The notes under the pieces were generated by a model. It was not told the DNA's origin. It did not search any database and was given only the letters and a program-made list of their open reading frames with translations. From Cytobacillus sp. NCCP-133 (lineage in GTDB: Bacteria > Bacillota > Bacilli > Bacillales > Cytobacillaceae), in assembly GCF_026011715.1 (NCBI RefSeq), contig NZ_BRVM01000007.1, positions 114,379 through 178,378 of the forward strand: 64,000 nt of DNA, in the 5' to 3' direction. A program made the position numbers and the translations under genes. Positions 24,968 through 33,128 of this stretch are shown here, piece by piece; the first letter of the stretch is position 1, and the number at the start of each line of letters is the position of its first letter.

Positions 24968-25005
24968 CAAAAAAAGAAGCCTTGCTCATTGTAAAGCAAT
25001 GCTTC
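24968..25005 (-). terminator. Terminator of the 57-residue membrane protein gene
   Basis: GAAGC-x-TTGCT pairs with AGCAA-x-GCTTC and is followed on the minus strand by seven T. Confidence 0.75.
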
Positions 25006-25006
25006 A

Positions 25007-25180
25007 TCATTGGCCGCCGCCGGTATAATGGTTGTCGCCCATCGTATAATTTGTGCTCTCCCCAGGCTTTTCATTGGGGCTAATGCCCTTTTGCAATGTG
25101 TTGTTTATCTTCTTGCGTTTGCGGTCAATTCCGTAGGCAAACACCAGGGTTGCAATGATTAAACCAAATAAAACGCCCAT
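25007..25180 (-). CDS. Small membrane protein, 57 residues
   Basis: Starts at ATG 25180 with AAAAAGGGGGAC upstream. One N-terminal transmembrane helix (VLFGLIIATLVFAYGI), a basic stretch (DRKRKKINN) that should face the cytoplasm, and a short polar Gly-ending tail (MGDNHYTGGGQ). Flanked by its own ribosome site and terminator, which supports a real gene. I do not recognise a family; function unknown. Confidence 0.65.
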   Translation of the reverse strand: MGVLFGLIIATLVFAYGIDRKRKKINNTLQKGISPNEKPGESTNYTMGDNHYTGGGQ

Positions 25181-25262
25181 CTTCCGTCCCCCTTTTTATA
25201 TGATATTCATCATCGGCAAACCTTTGCCTTATTATTCGGGACGAATGTCTTTTTTCCTCTAA

Positions 25263-25290
25263 AAAAGAGGGCCATATAGGCAGCCCTCTT
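25263..25290 (-). terminator. Terminator 3' of the frameshifted small ORF
   Basis: AAGAGGGC pairs with GCCCTCTT and is followed by TTTT on the minus strand, immediately after position 25299. Confidence 0.8.
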
Positions 25291-25298
25291 CCTTACAT

Positions 25299-25441
25299 TT
25301 ACTTTCTCATATTTTCCGGGTCCTTCAAACGGTTTTGCTGGTCTGGCATTCGTTCCTGATCTTTTAGTGATTTCTGCATGTCCTGCTCTGACTGCTGTTC
25401 TTTTACAACATCTTTTAAATCTTTACTGTTTTTTGTGACAT
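25299..25441 (-). pseudogene. Small hydrophilic protein gene with a frameshift after the start
   Basis: GGAGGG precedes ATG 25441, but that frame stops after 8 codons. One frame over, 40-odd codons read DLKDVVKEQQSEQDMQKSLK and end at 25299 with a terminator. A seventh A in the A6 run near 25432 would give one frame of about 47 residues (MSQKNSKDLKDVV...). So either the gene is broken, a base was missed in a homopolymer, or the run is a slippage site. The protein is highly charged and helical; family unknown. Confidence 0.5.
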
Positions 25442-25567
25442 TGTAATCCCTCCTATTGTTTTTGGTATTCCTTTTTCCCTCCTGAAGGCAGAAAAAACTG
25501 CTTTCTAAGTTAATATTCTGAAAGTTAAATCTATTAAACTAAAGGCATGTATATAAAAAGGTTCAAA

Positions 25568-25794
25568 TTACATATCAAGGAAAAAATGAGGAGTTATTTT
25601 TTTACAATTAAAAACTTCTTTAACTCGATGATCCCCCTTTTCGATAGATGACTTCCCTTTGTAAAAATGTGAAAGCTGTTTGGGAGAAACAGCGTCAGGC
25701 GCTATTCCTCCCCATACAAAGGCTAATTTGTCTTCAAGTTCCAATCTGATGCGATTTCCGTTGAGATAACAGCATGCATCACTCTTGAACCCAT
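25568..25794 (-). pseudogene. Remnant of a zinc-dependent phospholipase C-like gene
   Basis: An AAGGAGG site and ATG 25794 open the frame MGSRVMHAVISTEIAS, the start typical of Bacillus zinc-dependent PLC/hydrolase-like proteins. After one missing base the next frame continues LELEDKLAFVWGGIAPDAVS and KQLSHFYKG, also typical. The sequence then diverges and stops at 25568 after about 75 codons, where full proteins have about 250 (from memory). It is both frameshifted and truncated. Confidence 0.65.
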
Positions 25795-25808
25795 ATTTTC
25801 CTCCTTTT

Positions 25809-26321
25809 CTACCAAGGCAGGCCTGTGCCGAATTTCTTCGCCCTGGCTTCACTGTCTTTCCTGCGCTTTTTACGGATTTCCGCCCGCTCCTTCGCTGTTT
25901 CATATAAGTTTTTTTCTTCATCTGTTTCAGGTACAACTGTTGGTATCGGAGTGGGCTTTCCGTTTTCATCAACAGCAACCATCGTCAAAAATGACATGGC
26001 ACATACATTTCGATCCCCAGTAATCAAATCTTCTGCGATGACTTTCACGAAAATCTCCATGGATGTCCGGCCTGTATAAGTTACGAATGCCTCTAGGCAA
26101 ACCGAGTTGCCTTCATAAACAGGATGCAGGAAGTCGACTGAATCCGTTGATGCTGTGACCACATTGTTTCTTCCATGACGCATAGCGGCAATGGCAGCCA
26201 CATCATCAATATAAGCCATTAACTTGCCACCAAATAATGTTCCGTATGTATTGGTGTCAGGGGGCAGGACGATGCTGGTTTTTACTGTAAAAGATTCTCT
26301 GCATGTTTTTGTTTCATTCAT
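25809..26321 (-). CDS. ykhA: Acyl-CoA thioesterase, hotdog fold
   Basis: Hydrolyses acyl-CoA to free acid and CoA. 170 residues from ATG 26321 (CAGGAGG upstream; the longer start lacks a site). Family motifs: PPDTNTYGTLFGGKLMAYID with the substrate-helix region, RHGRNNVVTASTDSVDFLHP, and YTGRTSMEIFVKV. The C-terminal 35 residues are charged and helical, as in YkhA of B. subtilis. Substrate chain length cannot be read from the sequence. Confidence 0.9.
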   Translation of the reverse strand: MNETKTCRESFTVKTSIVLPPDTNTYGTLFGGKLMAYIDDVAAIAAMRHGRNNVVTASTDSVDFLHPVYEGNSVCLEAFVTYTGRTSMEIFVKVIAEDLITGDRNVCAMSFLTMVAVDENGKPTPIPTVVPETDEEKNLYETAKERAEIRKKRRKDSEARAKKFGTGLPW

Positions 26322-26409
26322 GGTGTTTTCCTCCTGAAAAATATTTTTCTTAAAGCATATCAAAAGCTGACAGTTAATAAAAATAATTTGGAATGATTAT
26401 CAAAAAGAG

Positions 26410-26439
26410 TTGCCAAATATTTCCCCAACGGCATATAAT
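26410..26439 (+). promoter_or_regulatory. Sigma-A promoter of the TetR gene
   Basis: TTGCCA (26410-26415) and TATAAT (26434-26439) are separated by 18 nt. The operator palindrome begins 2 nt downstream, at the transcription start. Confidence 0.75.
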
Positions 26440-26440
26440 T

Positions 26441-26461
26441 TTATTGACCGGTGTTCAATAA
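26441..26461 (+). promoter_or_regulatory. TetR operator, site 1 (autoregulatory)
   Basis: Imperfect palindrome TTATTGACC-ggt-GTTCAATAA covering the expected transcription start of the TetR gene. Its reverse complement is nearly identical to site 2 at 27083. Confidence 0.7.
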
Positions 26462-26475
26462 CGAAAGGTGATTTC

Positions 26476-27048
26476 ATGAGTCCCAGAAAAGCAGCACACG
26501 ATGAACTAACAAAAGTAGCGATTATCACAGTAGCCCGTGACTTGTTTGTCAAAGAAGGGTACTCAGCCGCATCCATGAGAAAAATTGCGGATATTCTCCA
26601 CTGCAGCCACGGAGCCATCTATTATCATTTCAAAAATAAAGCACAGTTATTTTATGAAATGGTTGAAGCCGATTTCCAGCAACTTAATCAAGTGCTTGAA
26701 AGCGTCCTGTCAGAATCTGCTGACACAAATGAACAGAAGCTATACAACATTCTCTACCGCTATATCGAGTTTGGCCTAACCCACCAAAAGCATTATGAAT
26801 TAATGTTTTTGATACGCGATAATGATGTGAAAAGCTACCTCCAAGAAGGACCAAACAACAGCTATCTGCAATTTGCCCAATCAATTAACTCGCTTTCTGC
26901 CAAACCGCTTTCTATCAAGGAGACATGGTCAATATTTTTAAGTATGCACGGTTTTGTCACGCATTATTGCAAATCAGAAACCAGCTTTGATGAAGTTAAA
27001 GAGCTTGCCGCTTCCCACGTAAACTTTTTAATAAAAGCAATTAGCTAA
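26476..27048 (+). CDS. TetR/AcrR-family transcriptional regulator
   Basis: 190 residues from ATG 26476 (GAAAGGTG upstream). The N-terminal helix-turn-helix (about 15-60) has the family pattern SAASMRKIADILHCSHGAIY then YHFKNKAQLF. The C-terminal ligand domain (70-185) is helical and not diagnostic. Matching operator palindromes lie at its own promoter and before the next gene, so it probably represses itself and the adjacent dehydrogenase-like gene. The inducing ligand is unknown. Confidence 0.9.
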   Translation: MSPRKAAHDELTKVAIITVARDLFVKEGYSAASMRKIADILHCSHGAIYYHFKNKAQLFYEMVEADFQQLNQVLESVLSESADTNEQKLYNILYRYIEFGLTHQKHYELMFLIRDNDVKSYLQEGPNNSYLQFAQSINSLSAKPLSIKETWSIFLSMHGFVTHYCKSETSFDEVKELAASHVNFLIKAIS

Positions 27049-27082
27049 AGAAATAGAAATCTTCATTTCTTTTGTTTTGCCA

Positions 27083-27104
27083 TTATTTGAACAGTGGTCA
27101 ATAA
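27083..27104 (+). promoter_or_regulatory. TetR operator, site 2
   Basis: TTATTTGAACA-gt-GGTCAATAA lies 22 nt before the epimerase ATG. It matches the reverse complement of site 1 at almost every position apart from one extra T. Confidence 0.7.
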
Positions 27105-27125
27105 AAACTGAAAAGGATGATTAAA

Positions 27126-28082
27126 ATGATTAAAACTGCTTCAGTCCTTGGCGCTACAGGCGGTATGGGGTATGCTCTGACAGAGGCTCTTTGCCATAAA
27201 AATATCAGGACGATCGCGTTCGCTAGATCAGAAGAGAACTTGACTAAATACAAAGAAGAATGGGGTCCAAATGCGGAAATCTTTGCTGGAGATGCCCTGA
27301 AGCCAGCAGATATCGAAAAAGCGGTTTCTGAAGCAGATGCCGTTTTCCATGCGATCAATATCCCTTACCAGAACTGGGAACCGGCATTGTCTATCATCCT
27401 TGATAATATTCTGCACGTATGCCGCAAACATAAAAAGCCTTTTATCTATGTTGATAATATATACTCCTACGGTTTTCAAACCATGCCTGCCACAGAAACA
27501 GCAGACAGGGATCCTCACACAAAAAAAGGCCAGTTTCGCCAAACTTTAAGTGAGAAAATTAAGGGTGCTGCTGTCCCATACATCATCGCCCACTTTCCAG
27601 ACTTTTACGGTCCGCATGCAGGGAACACTCTTTTACATTACACTTTCGAGCAAATTATTAATAAAAATAGAGGCTTATTTGTCGGTAAAACCGATATAGC
27701 CAGAGAATATATTTTTATTAAAGATGGAGCAAAGGCATTAACAGAGCTTGCTTTAAATGAAGAGGCATATGGCGAGACATGGAATATGCCCGGGGCAGGA
27801 ACGATTACGGGTCAAGAAATTGCCCATATTGCCGCCCGGCATCTTAATAAAAAGGTCTCCTTTCACCCTGTCCATAAGTGGATGATCTGTGCCATTGGCA
27901 TCTTTGATCCGATGATGAGGGAATATGCGGAATTGATGTATCTGAATGAAACGCCTGTTATTCTTGAGGGCAGCAAATACGAAAACCGCATAGGCTCCAT
28001 TCCTAAAACAGCCTATGCGGATGGGATTAGGGAAACACTGGACTATATATTGCAAAACACAGAAAAGAGTGCCACTTTTTGA
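27126..28082 (+). CDS. NAD(P)-dependent epimerase/dehydratase-like protein (extended SDR)
   Basis: 318 residues from ATG 27126, since AAAAGG sits 9 nt upstream (the ATG at 27117 touches it). The N-terminal Rossmann motif is SVLGATGGMGYALTEAL. Conserved SDR positions include DNIYSYG, with the usual YxxxK replaced by a divergent region. The C-terminal half binds substrate and ends with TLDYIL. The TetR site upstream suggests induction by a small molecule. The substrate cannot be told. The gene's end overlaps a bidirectional hairpin. Confidence 0.82.
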   Translation: MIKTASVLGATGGMGYALTEALCHKNIRTIAFARSEENLTKYKEEWGPNAEIFAGDALKPADIEKAVSEADAVFHAINIPYQNWEPALSIILDNILHVCRKHKKPFIYVDNIYSYGFQTMPATETADRDPHTKKGQFRQTLSEKIKGAAVPYIIAHFPDFYGPHAGNTLLHYTFEQIINKNRGLFVGKTDIAREYIFIKDGAKALTELALNEEAYGETWNMPGAGTITGQEIAHIAARHLNKKVSFHPVHKWMICAIGIFDPMMREYAELMYLNETPVILEGSKYENRIGSIPKTAYADGIRETLDYILQNTEKSATF

Positions 28083-28092
28083 CGGCACTCTT
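28065..28092. terminator. Bidirectional hairpin between the epimerase and corA
   Basis: AAGAGTGCC pairs with GGCACTCTT. It overlaps the last codons of the plus-strand gene and precedes the minus-strand stop at 28095. Confidence 0.7.
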
Positions 28093-28094
28093 GT

Positions 28095-29036
28095 TTATTT
28101 GAAAAAAGAGTTCTTCTTTTTCCCCCTTAATATATCACCCATCCAGCCTTTTTTAATAAGCATGATATAGAGGGCTGCTGTTGAGCCGATAATTATTAAG
28201 AGTGACAGGGGATAACCAATCTTCCAGTCTAGTTCAGGCATATATTTGAAGTTCATGCCCCACAGGGCTCCCCATGATGCTACTGGTGTCATTAATGTTG
28301 TAATTACTGTCAGGGTTTTTACGATCTCATTTCCTCTGTGGTGGGAGACGATTTCCTCAAAGTTTACAAGAGTATCAATTTCCTGCTGATATTCTCGAAT
28401 TAGTGTATCGCCCCTTTCAATTCTTTTACATGTCCTCTTAAATTCAATTTCTTTGCTAACGCCCTCTCCAAAGGCTTCTTCAATCCCCAATTTAATCTCT
28501 TTTACAGGGATAATTAAATTCTTCCAAACAAGAAGCTCATGTCTAAGCTGATAAATTTCTTCTAAAATTTCGATGCTGTTCTTTTTCTTTACTTTCCATA
28601 ATAAATCATTCAATCGAAGTTCAAATTTGTCTATCTTTGTAATACTTTCACTCAGTACTTCACCTAATAAAACAAAAAAACCTTCAATGGCATTTTGGGT
28701 ATAATCCATTTTTTTAAGCAAAGACTTTTCATCAACTGATTCAATAACAGTTGAATTAAAGTTAATTGTCACTAAAAAATCTCTGGCCAGAAAATAATGA
28801 AATAACTTATTTTCGTTTTGATCATCTATGGTTTGCTGATAAATAAGCGATCCGCTCATATACTCTTTGCCCTGGAGTGTTGTATTCATTTTCATTAAAT
28901 TGGTTTTATTATCAGAAGTATTTTTAGCCCAATGCAATAGCGCATTCTTATAATCATTGTTAAAAGACTTATCAATTTCATTGGTATGGTCATAACGATA
29001 CCATTTCCAATTGTTTTCTCTATATTCTTTCTCCAT
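28095..29036 (-). CDS. corA: CorA-family divalent cation transporter
   Basis: 313 residues from ATG 29036, preferred because the AAAGGGAG site is 6 nt upstream; an in-frame ATG at 29042 touches it. A long cytoplasmic alpha/beta and coiled-coil domain (1-245) precedes two C-terminal membrane helices. The first ends in the signature YxGMNF (here WGMNFKYMPEL), the selectivity filter of CorA magnesium channels. The C-terminus is basic (KKGWMGDILRGKKKN). Magnesium is the likely ion, with cobalt or nickel possible. Confidence 0.9.
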   Translation of the reverse strand: MEKEYRENNWKWYRYDHTNEIDKSFNNDYKNALLHWAKNTSDNKTNLMKMNTTLQGKEYMSGSLIYQQTIDDQNENKLFHYFLARDFLVTINFNSTVIESVDEKSLLKKMDYTQNAIEGFFVLLGEVLSESITKIDKFELRLNDLLWKVKKKNSIEILEEIYQLRHELLVWKNLIIPVKEIKLGIEEAFGEGVSKEIEFKRTCKRIERGDTLIREYQQEIDTLVNFEEIVSHHRGNEIVKTLTVITTLMTPVASWGALWGMNFKYMPELDWKIGYPLSLLIIIGSTAALYIMLIKKGWMGDILRGKKKNSFFK

Positions 29037-29233
29037 CTCCATCTCCCTTTCAGTCGGAGCATAATTCTACTAAATTTATAATTCCCTATCCTTATACTCA
29101 ATAAAACCTAATAGAAAGAGTAATTTTTTCTTAAACTGGAAATGATATTTAGAGGCCAAAATGTTTTCACTTCAACTGATCGGGTAAATATAGAGCAAGA
29201 TAGACCCATTTTAAGTTTATGAGGAGGAGTAAA

Positions 29234-29500
29234 ATGTTGAATTCTCGTCCGTTCAATCCCTATCTTTTAGCCGGTGTTGGCATTGCAAGTATCTTGTTAT
29301 TGGCCAGCAAGAATAATAGATTCAAGGTTCAGTCCCTTGCCGTGAAAATGAAGGGCATGATTCCTGACCGTTTTTTAAACGACACAGTCCCAACTGAAAA
29401 ATTGGGACATCCGGATCCACATAATATAGAAGACAATAAAATGGTTGATGAAGGCGCCATGTATTCTGTAAATTACTATAATGAAAAAGTTCAGCAATGA
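29234..29500 (+). CDS. Small single-pass membrane protein
   Basis: 88 residues from ATG 29234, which follows GAGGAGGAG by 4 nt. One N-terminal hydrophobic helix (PYLLAGVGIASILLLAS), then a hydrophilic domain of about 60 residues including HPDPHNIEDNKMVDEGAMYS. It has its own terminator. Resembles uncharacterised Bacillus proteins; I assign no function. Confidence 0.65.
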   Translation: MLNSRPFNPYLLAGVGIASILLLASKNNRFKVQSLAVKMKGMIPDRFLNDTVPTEKLGHPDPHNIEDNKMVDEGAMYSVNYYNEKVQQ

Positions 29501-29529
29501 CCTAAGGATAAGCTTCCTTAGGTTTTTTA
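29501..29529 (+). terminator. Terminator of the small membrane protein gene
   Basis: CCTAAGGA pairs with TCCTTAGG, followed by six T, directly after the TGA. Confidence 0.9.
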
Positions 29530-29557
29530 TATAACAGGACCAATCGGAGGAATAGAG

Positions 29558-30232
29558 ATGGGTGTACTTTTTATCCTTATTTATTTGGGAATCGTTCTGG
29601 CTGTAATTGAAATAAATTCCTTGCTTTTTAGCTATACTGGACTGGATAAGCATGTAGCCCGCTTCCAGGTTATCAGCATGCTGACTGGTACCGGCTTTAC
29701 TACAGGTGAATCTGAGCTGATTATTGACCACCCCATACGCAGGAGATTAGGCGCCTTCTTGATATTATTTGGAGCCTTCTCACTGGCAGTAATCATTTCG
29801 GCTATAAGCAATCTGCTTTCCGATGAATTTTATACAACAAAAATTTCGATCGCAGCAGTCGTTCTCATCATTATTATTTTCATGTTAAAAATGCCTCAAA
29901 TAAAAAGTTTTCTTTCCGAAAAGCTCGAACATGAGCTGGAAGAACATTTTGATTTTCGCGATTTGCCAATCCGGGATGCTCTCTTGACAGATGAAAGTGA
30001 TCAAATATTGGATTATTTCATTGATGAATCATGCCAATTTATTGGAAAAGAGCTTAGAAATATTATTGAAGAGGATGCAGATATCCTTGTTTTATATATC
30101 CAAAGAGGCGACTTAAAAATAAGAAAAGATCGGCTGGTTACAGTAATACAAGAAGGCGACCATATCATCATATATGGAGATGAAAATGCGATTGAAGAAA
30201 AGTTTGGCCCAATTGAATACCAGCAAAAATAA
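29558..30232 (+). CDS. Membrane protein with TrkA-C (RCK_C) domain
   Basis: 224 residues. Three hydrophobic helices (about 2-22, 65-85, 95-115) enclose VISMLTGTGFTTGESELI, which resembles the selectivity loop of TrkH/Ktr potassium transporters. The C-terminal 80 residues form an RCK_C domain (IIEEDADILVLYIQRGDLKI, VIQEGDHIIIYGDENAIEE) that usually binds a nucleotide regulator. It may be a small potassium channel or a regulator of one; which is unclear. GGAGG lies before ATG 29558. Confidence 0.75.
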   Translation: MGVLFILIYLGIVLAVIEINSLLFSYTGLDKHVARFQVISMLTGTGFTTGESELIIDHPIRRRLGAFLILFGAFSLAVIISAISNLLSDEFYTTKISIAAVVLIIIIFMLKMPQIKSFLSEKLEHELEEHFDFRDLPIRDALLTDESDQILDYFIDESCQFIGKELRNIIEEDADILVLYIQRGDLKIRKDRLVTVIQEGDHIIIYGDENAIEEKFGPIEYQQK

Positions 30233-30284
30233 AAGCATCTGCTGATGGGCAAATGCTTTTTCTCTGTTTTCTAAATAAAAATCT

Positions 30285-31610
30285 TTAATTAAACTGCTTT
30301 GCAGGCGAAAGGTACAAGGTCAAACCGATTTTCCGGCAAACGGTCACATAATGCATCATAGCAAGCAGAACAGCACCCATATTCATGCCCATGATAATAC
30401 CGTCCATCTGAAGACTGTGCAGTGAACCCAGAAGGAATATGGCTGTGAAAGAAACGATCGTAGACCACACGGAATGATAAAAGGCATCTTTCATCAGCCC
30501 CATACCAATTAAATAGGCTTGCATCGGGATAATGAAAAAATGGAGCAGAAAGAATGGCCATAGCATCTGCAGGTATATGGCTGCATCTGTTGAATGGAAA
30601 AATACCTCCGTTAGCGGCCTGGCGAACAAGCAGAAAAGTCCTACAGACGGGACCCCATACAAGAAGGTAACAAAGAATACCTGCTGCAAAAGCCTGCGCA
30701 ATTCCTCCAGATTTTTATCGGCAAATTCTTTCGAGACAGTTGGAATCAGCATGATTAAAAACGAATGGGCAATAAATGACGGAAAGAAGCCTATCGTCAT
30801 GGCTACACCTGCCAGCATCCCAAAATGCTCTGTCGCTATTTCCCCTGGCACTCCTGCTTTTAGGAGTGCCCCTTTTATTAGAAAGGGCTGAACAGCATGA
30901 GTCAGAGCATGAAAAACCCTTAAAGCGGTAGTCGGCACTGAAACAGATATCAAACTATGCCTCACGCTTTTTCCGCTTATAAATTGAGATGGCTCTTTCC
31001 TAACACGCTGATACTGAATGATAAACATATGGACCAAATAAAGAAATACAACAATCTCGCTCCCTACGAATGTGCAAAATGCAATCAAAACCGCAGTATT
31101 TGTATCAAACTGGAAGACCTGATACAGCACAACCAGCAGCAAAACCTGCACAGCTTTGCGAAGGAAATTGGAAGCTGCAATTTTCCCCATTTGATGCTTG
31201 CCCATAAAAAAGCCTCTGGCAATCGAAGAGAATGAAACAATCGGTATAAAGCCGATCACAATCCATCTTAATAGAGGATGATACTCGTTAAAAACAGAGA
31301 TAAACGGTATAATCGATGCTGCAATCGGCACAAGAACAGCTGTAAATAGAGTTGTCAGTTTGATCACATGGTTAAGCATACTTAAATGATATTTATTATC
31401 CTTTTCAGCAATAAACTTGGATATGGAGATGGGCAGCTCGAAGCTTGCTAAAAGAACAATCAGGAAGATGGTGGGCAAAATCGACATATACATGCCGAGC
31501 CCTCTCTCACCCAGCTCCCGGGCGAGCACCATGTTTACCACAAACTCTATGCACTCGCTGGCAAATGCAGCCAGCGCCAGCAAAACTACCCCTTTGAAGA
31601 ATTTACTCAT
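30285..31610 (-). CDS. Polysaccharide/lipid flippase, SpoVB-MurJ-like (MATE/MOP superfamily)
   Basis: 441 residues from ATG 31610 (AGGAGAGG upstream; the longer start is dropped). Twelve or more hydrophobic helices throughout. The N-terminus (KGVVLLALAAFASECIEFVV, LARELGERGLGMYMSI) is typical of SpoVB/YtgP proteins, which flip lipid-linked cell-wall precursors. In a spore former this might be a SpoVB paralogue for cortex synthesis. Monocistronic; no neighbouring cell-wall genes to confirm a role. Confidence 0.85.
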   Translation of the reverse strand: MSKFFKGVVLLALAAFASECIEFVVNMVLARELGERGLGMYMSILPTIFLIVLLASFELPISISKFIAEKDNKYHLSMLNHVIKLTTLFTAVLVPIAASIIPFISVFNEYHPLLRWIVIGFIPIVSFSSIARGFFMGKHQMGKIAASNFLRKAVQVLLLVVLYQVFQFDTNTAVLIAFCTFVGSEIVVFLYLVHMFIIQYQRVRKEPSQFISGKSVRHSLISVSVPTTALRVFHALTHAVQPFLIKGALLKAGVPGEIATEHFGMLAGVAMTIGFFPSFIAHSFLIMLIPTVSKEFADKNLEELRRLLQQVFFVTFLYGVPSVGLFCLFARPLTEVFFHSTDAAIYLQMLWPFFLLHFFIIPMQAYLIGMGLMKDAFYHSVWSTIVSFTAIFLLGSLHSLQMDGIIMGMNMGAVLLAMMHYVTVCRKIGLTLYLSPAKQFN

Positions 31611-31705
31611 TTCGCCTCTCCTTATACTGCAGATTCTATATAAGATATGAGACATGTCCGGATAATATTAGTTATCTAAGTTTAAAAAGATTTATTCTAA
31701 AATAG

Positions 31706-31737
31706 GAAAAGGAGGCAGCTATAGTTGCAGCCTCCTC
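31706..31737 (-). terminator. Terminator of the sigma-54 operon
   Basis: AGGAGGC (31710-31716) pairs with GCCTCCT (31730-31736), followed by TTTTCC on the minus strand, just after the YjiH-like gene ends at 31746. Confidence 0.8.
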
Positions 31738-31745
31738 CTTTCCTA

Positions 31746-33113
31746 TTAAAAAACGAATACGTGCGCAAGCAGCACAATAATCGGTAACGTAATGATGGTT
31801 CTTTCAATAAAAATAATGAATAAATCTGTAAAGCTTAACGGGATATTGGAGCGCAGTATCAAAATGCCGATTTCTGACATATAGACCAGCTGTGTTAATG
31901 ACAGCCCTGCTACTACGAATCTCGTTAACTCGCTTTCAATCCCGCTTCCAATAACTGCAGGCAAAAACATGTCAGCAAATCCAACCAGCATGGTTTGGGC
32001 GGCTGCTCCTGCTTCAGGCAGCTGCATGAACTCAAGAATTGGAATGAGCGGGTACGAAATAAACTGGAAAACAGGTGTATATTCGGCAATGATTAAAGCG
32101 GCTGCTCCCAGGCTCATGACCAAAGGAATCAATCCCATCCAAATATCCAAAACGGTTTCCACTCCGCTTAACAGAAGCTTCCTTGGGCCTGGTGCATTCT
32201 TGGCTTTTTCGATTGCTTGCTGCCATCCCCACTTCAAATTCGAAACACCTTCTGGAATCGTTTCATCAATTTTCTGTCCTACAGGTTCATAATAAGTGTC
32301 AGGCTTTCTTGATAGAGGCGGAATTCTTGGCATGATCAATGCAGCCACAATACAAGCAGCTGAAACTGTTAAGTAAAAAGGAATGAATAAATGGCCGAGC
32401 CCTACAACATTTGCTACCACTAAGCTAAAAGCAACAGAGGCAATAGAAAACGTGGTTGCGATAACAGCCGCTTCTCTTTTCGTATAAAAGCCCTCATCAT
32501 ATTGCTTTGTTGTCACTAATACTCCAACGGTTCCTGCTCCCATCCAGGAAGCCAAAGTATCGATGGAAGAACGGCCAGGCAAGGTAAACAGCGGCCTCAT
32601 AAATTTTTGGACTAGCGCCCCGATAAACTCCATTAATCCGAACTCCACTAATAACGGAAGAAGAATGCCTGCAAATAGGAACCATGTTAGCAGGACCGGA
32701 GCCAAATCATAAAGAACCACACCACCTGTATTTCTATTCCAGATAAATTCCGGCCCAGCTTCCAGTATGGTCATCAAACCGACTGCGAAACCAAGCAATC
32801 TCATCGTTAAACCAAGTTTCCCTGTATCGAATAACCCTTTCAGGAATTTGTTTTCCATAATAAATGCCGGCTTGGCCACTTTCGCCAGAATGGAAAGAAC
32901 TGCGGATAAACCGAGAATAAAAATAATAAAAGCCGGCATCTGCTCGCTGAATGCTTTACTTAATAGGGAGGCTAAAATTCCAACTCCAATTGTAACATCG
33001 CCCTGAAACTTAACCGGAACGAGGAATAACAGCGTTCCTATCAATGACGGAATAATAAACTTCCAATATTCGCCTGTGACGGCCTGCGGTTTTACTCTTG
33101 TCTCAGCCTTCAT
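31746..33113 (-). CDS. YjiH-family (nucleoside-recognition/Gate domain) membrane protein
   Basis: 455 residues with about ten membrane helices, from ATG 33113 (GGGGG 7 nt upstream). Gate-domain features include SWMGAGTVGVLVTTKQYDEG and GFADMFLPAVIGSGIESELT. The family is assumed to move small molecules, but substrates are not known. It begins just after the aminotransferase stop, so both share one sigma-54 transcript. Context suggests export or uptake of the amino compound, or its product, handled by the aminotransferase. Confidence 0.85.
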   Translation of the reverse strand: MKAETRVKPQAVTGEYWKFIIPSLIGTLLFLVPVKFQGDVTIGVGILASLLSKAFSEQMPAFIIFILGLSAVLSILAKVAKPAFIMENKFLKGLFDTGKLGLTMRLLGFAVGLMTILEAGPEFIWNRNTGGVVLYDLAPVLLTWFLFAGILLPLLVEFGLMEFIGALVQKFMRPLFTLPGRSSIDTLASWMGAGTVGVLVTTKQYDEGFYTKREAAVIATTFSIASVAFSLVVANVVGLGHLFIPFYLTVSAACIVAALIMPRIPPLSRKPDTYYEPVGQKIDETIPEGVSNLKWGWQQAIEKAKNAPGPRKLLLSGVETVLDIWMGLIPLVMSLGAAALIIAEYTPVFQFISYPLIPILEFMQLPEAGAAAQTMLVGFADMFLPAVIGSGIESELTRFVVAGLSLTQLVYMSEIGILILRSNIPLSFTDLFIIFIERTIITLPIIVLLAHVFVF

Positions 33114-33128
33114 TCTCATTCCCCCTTT

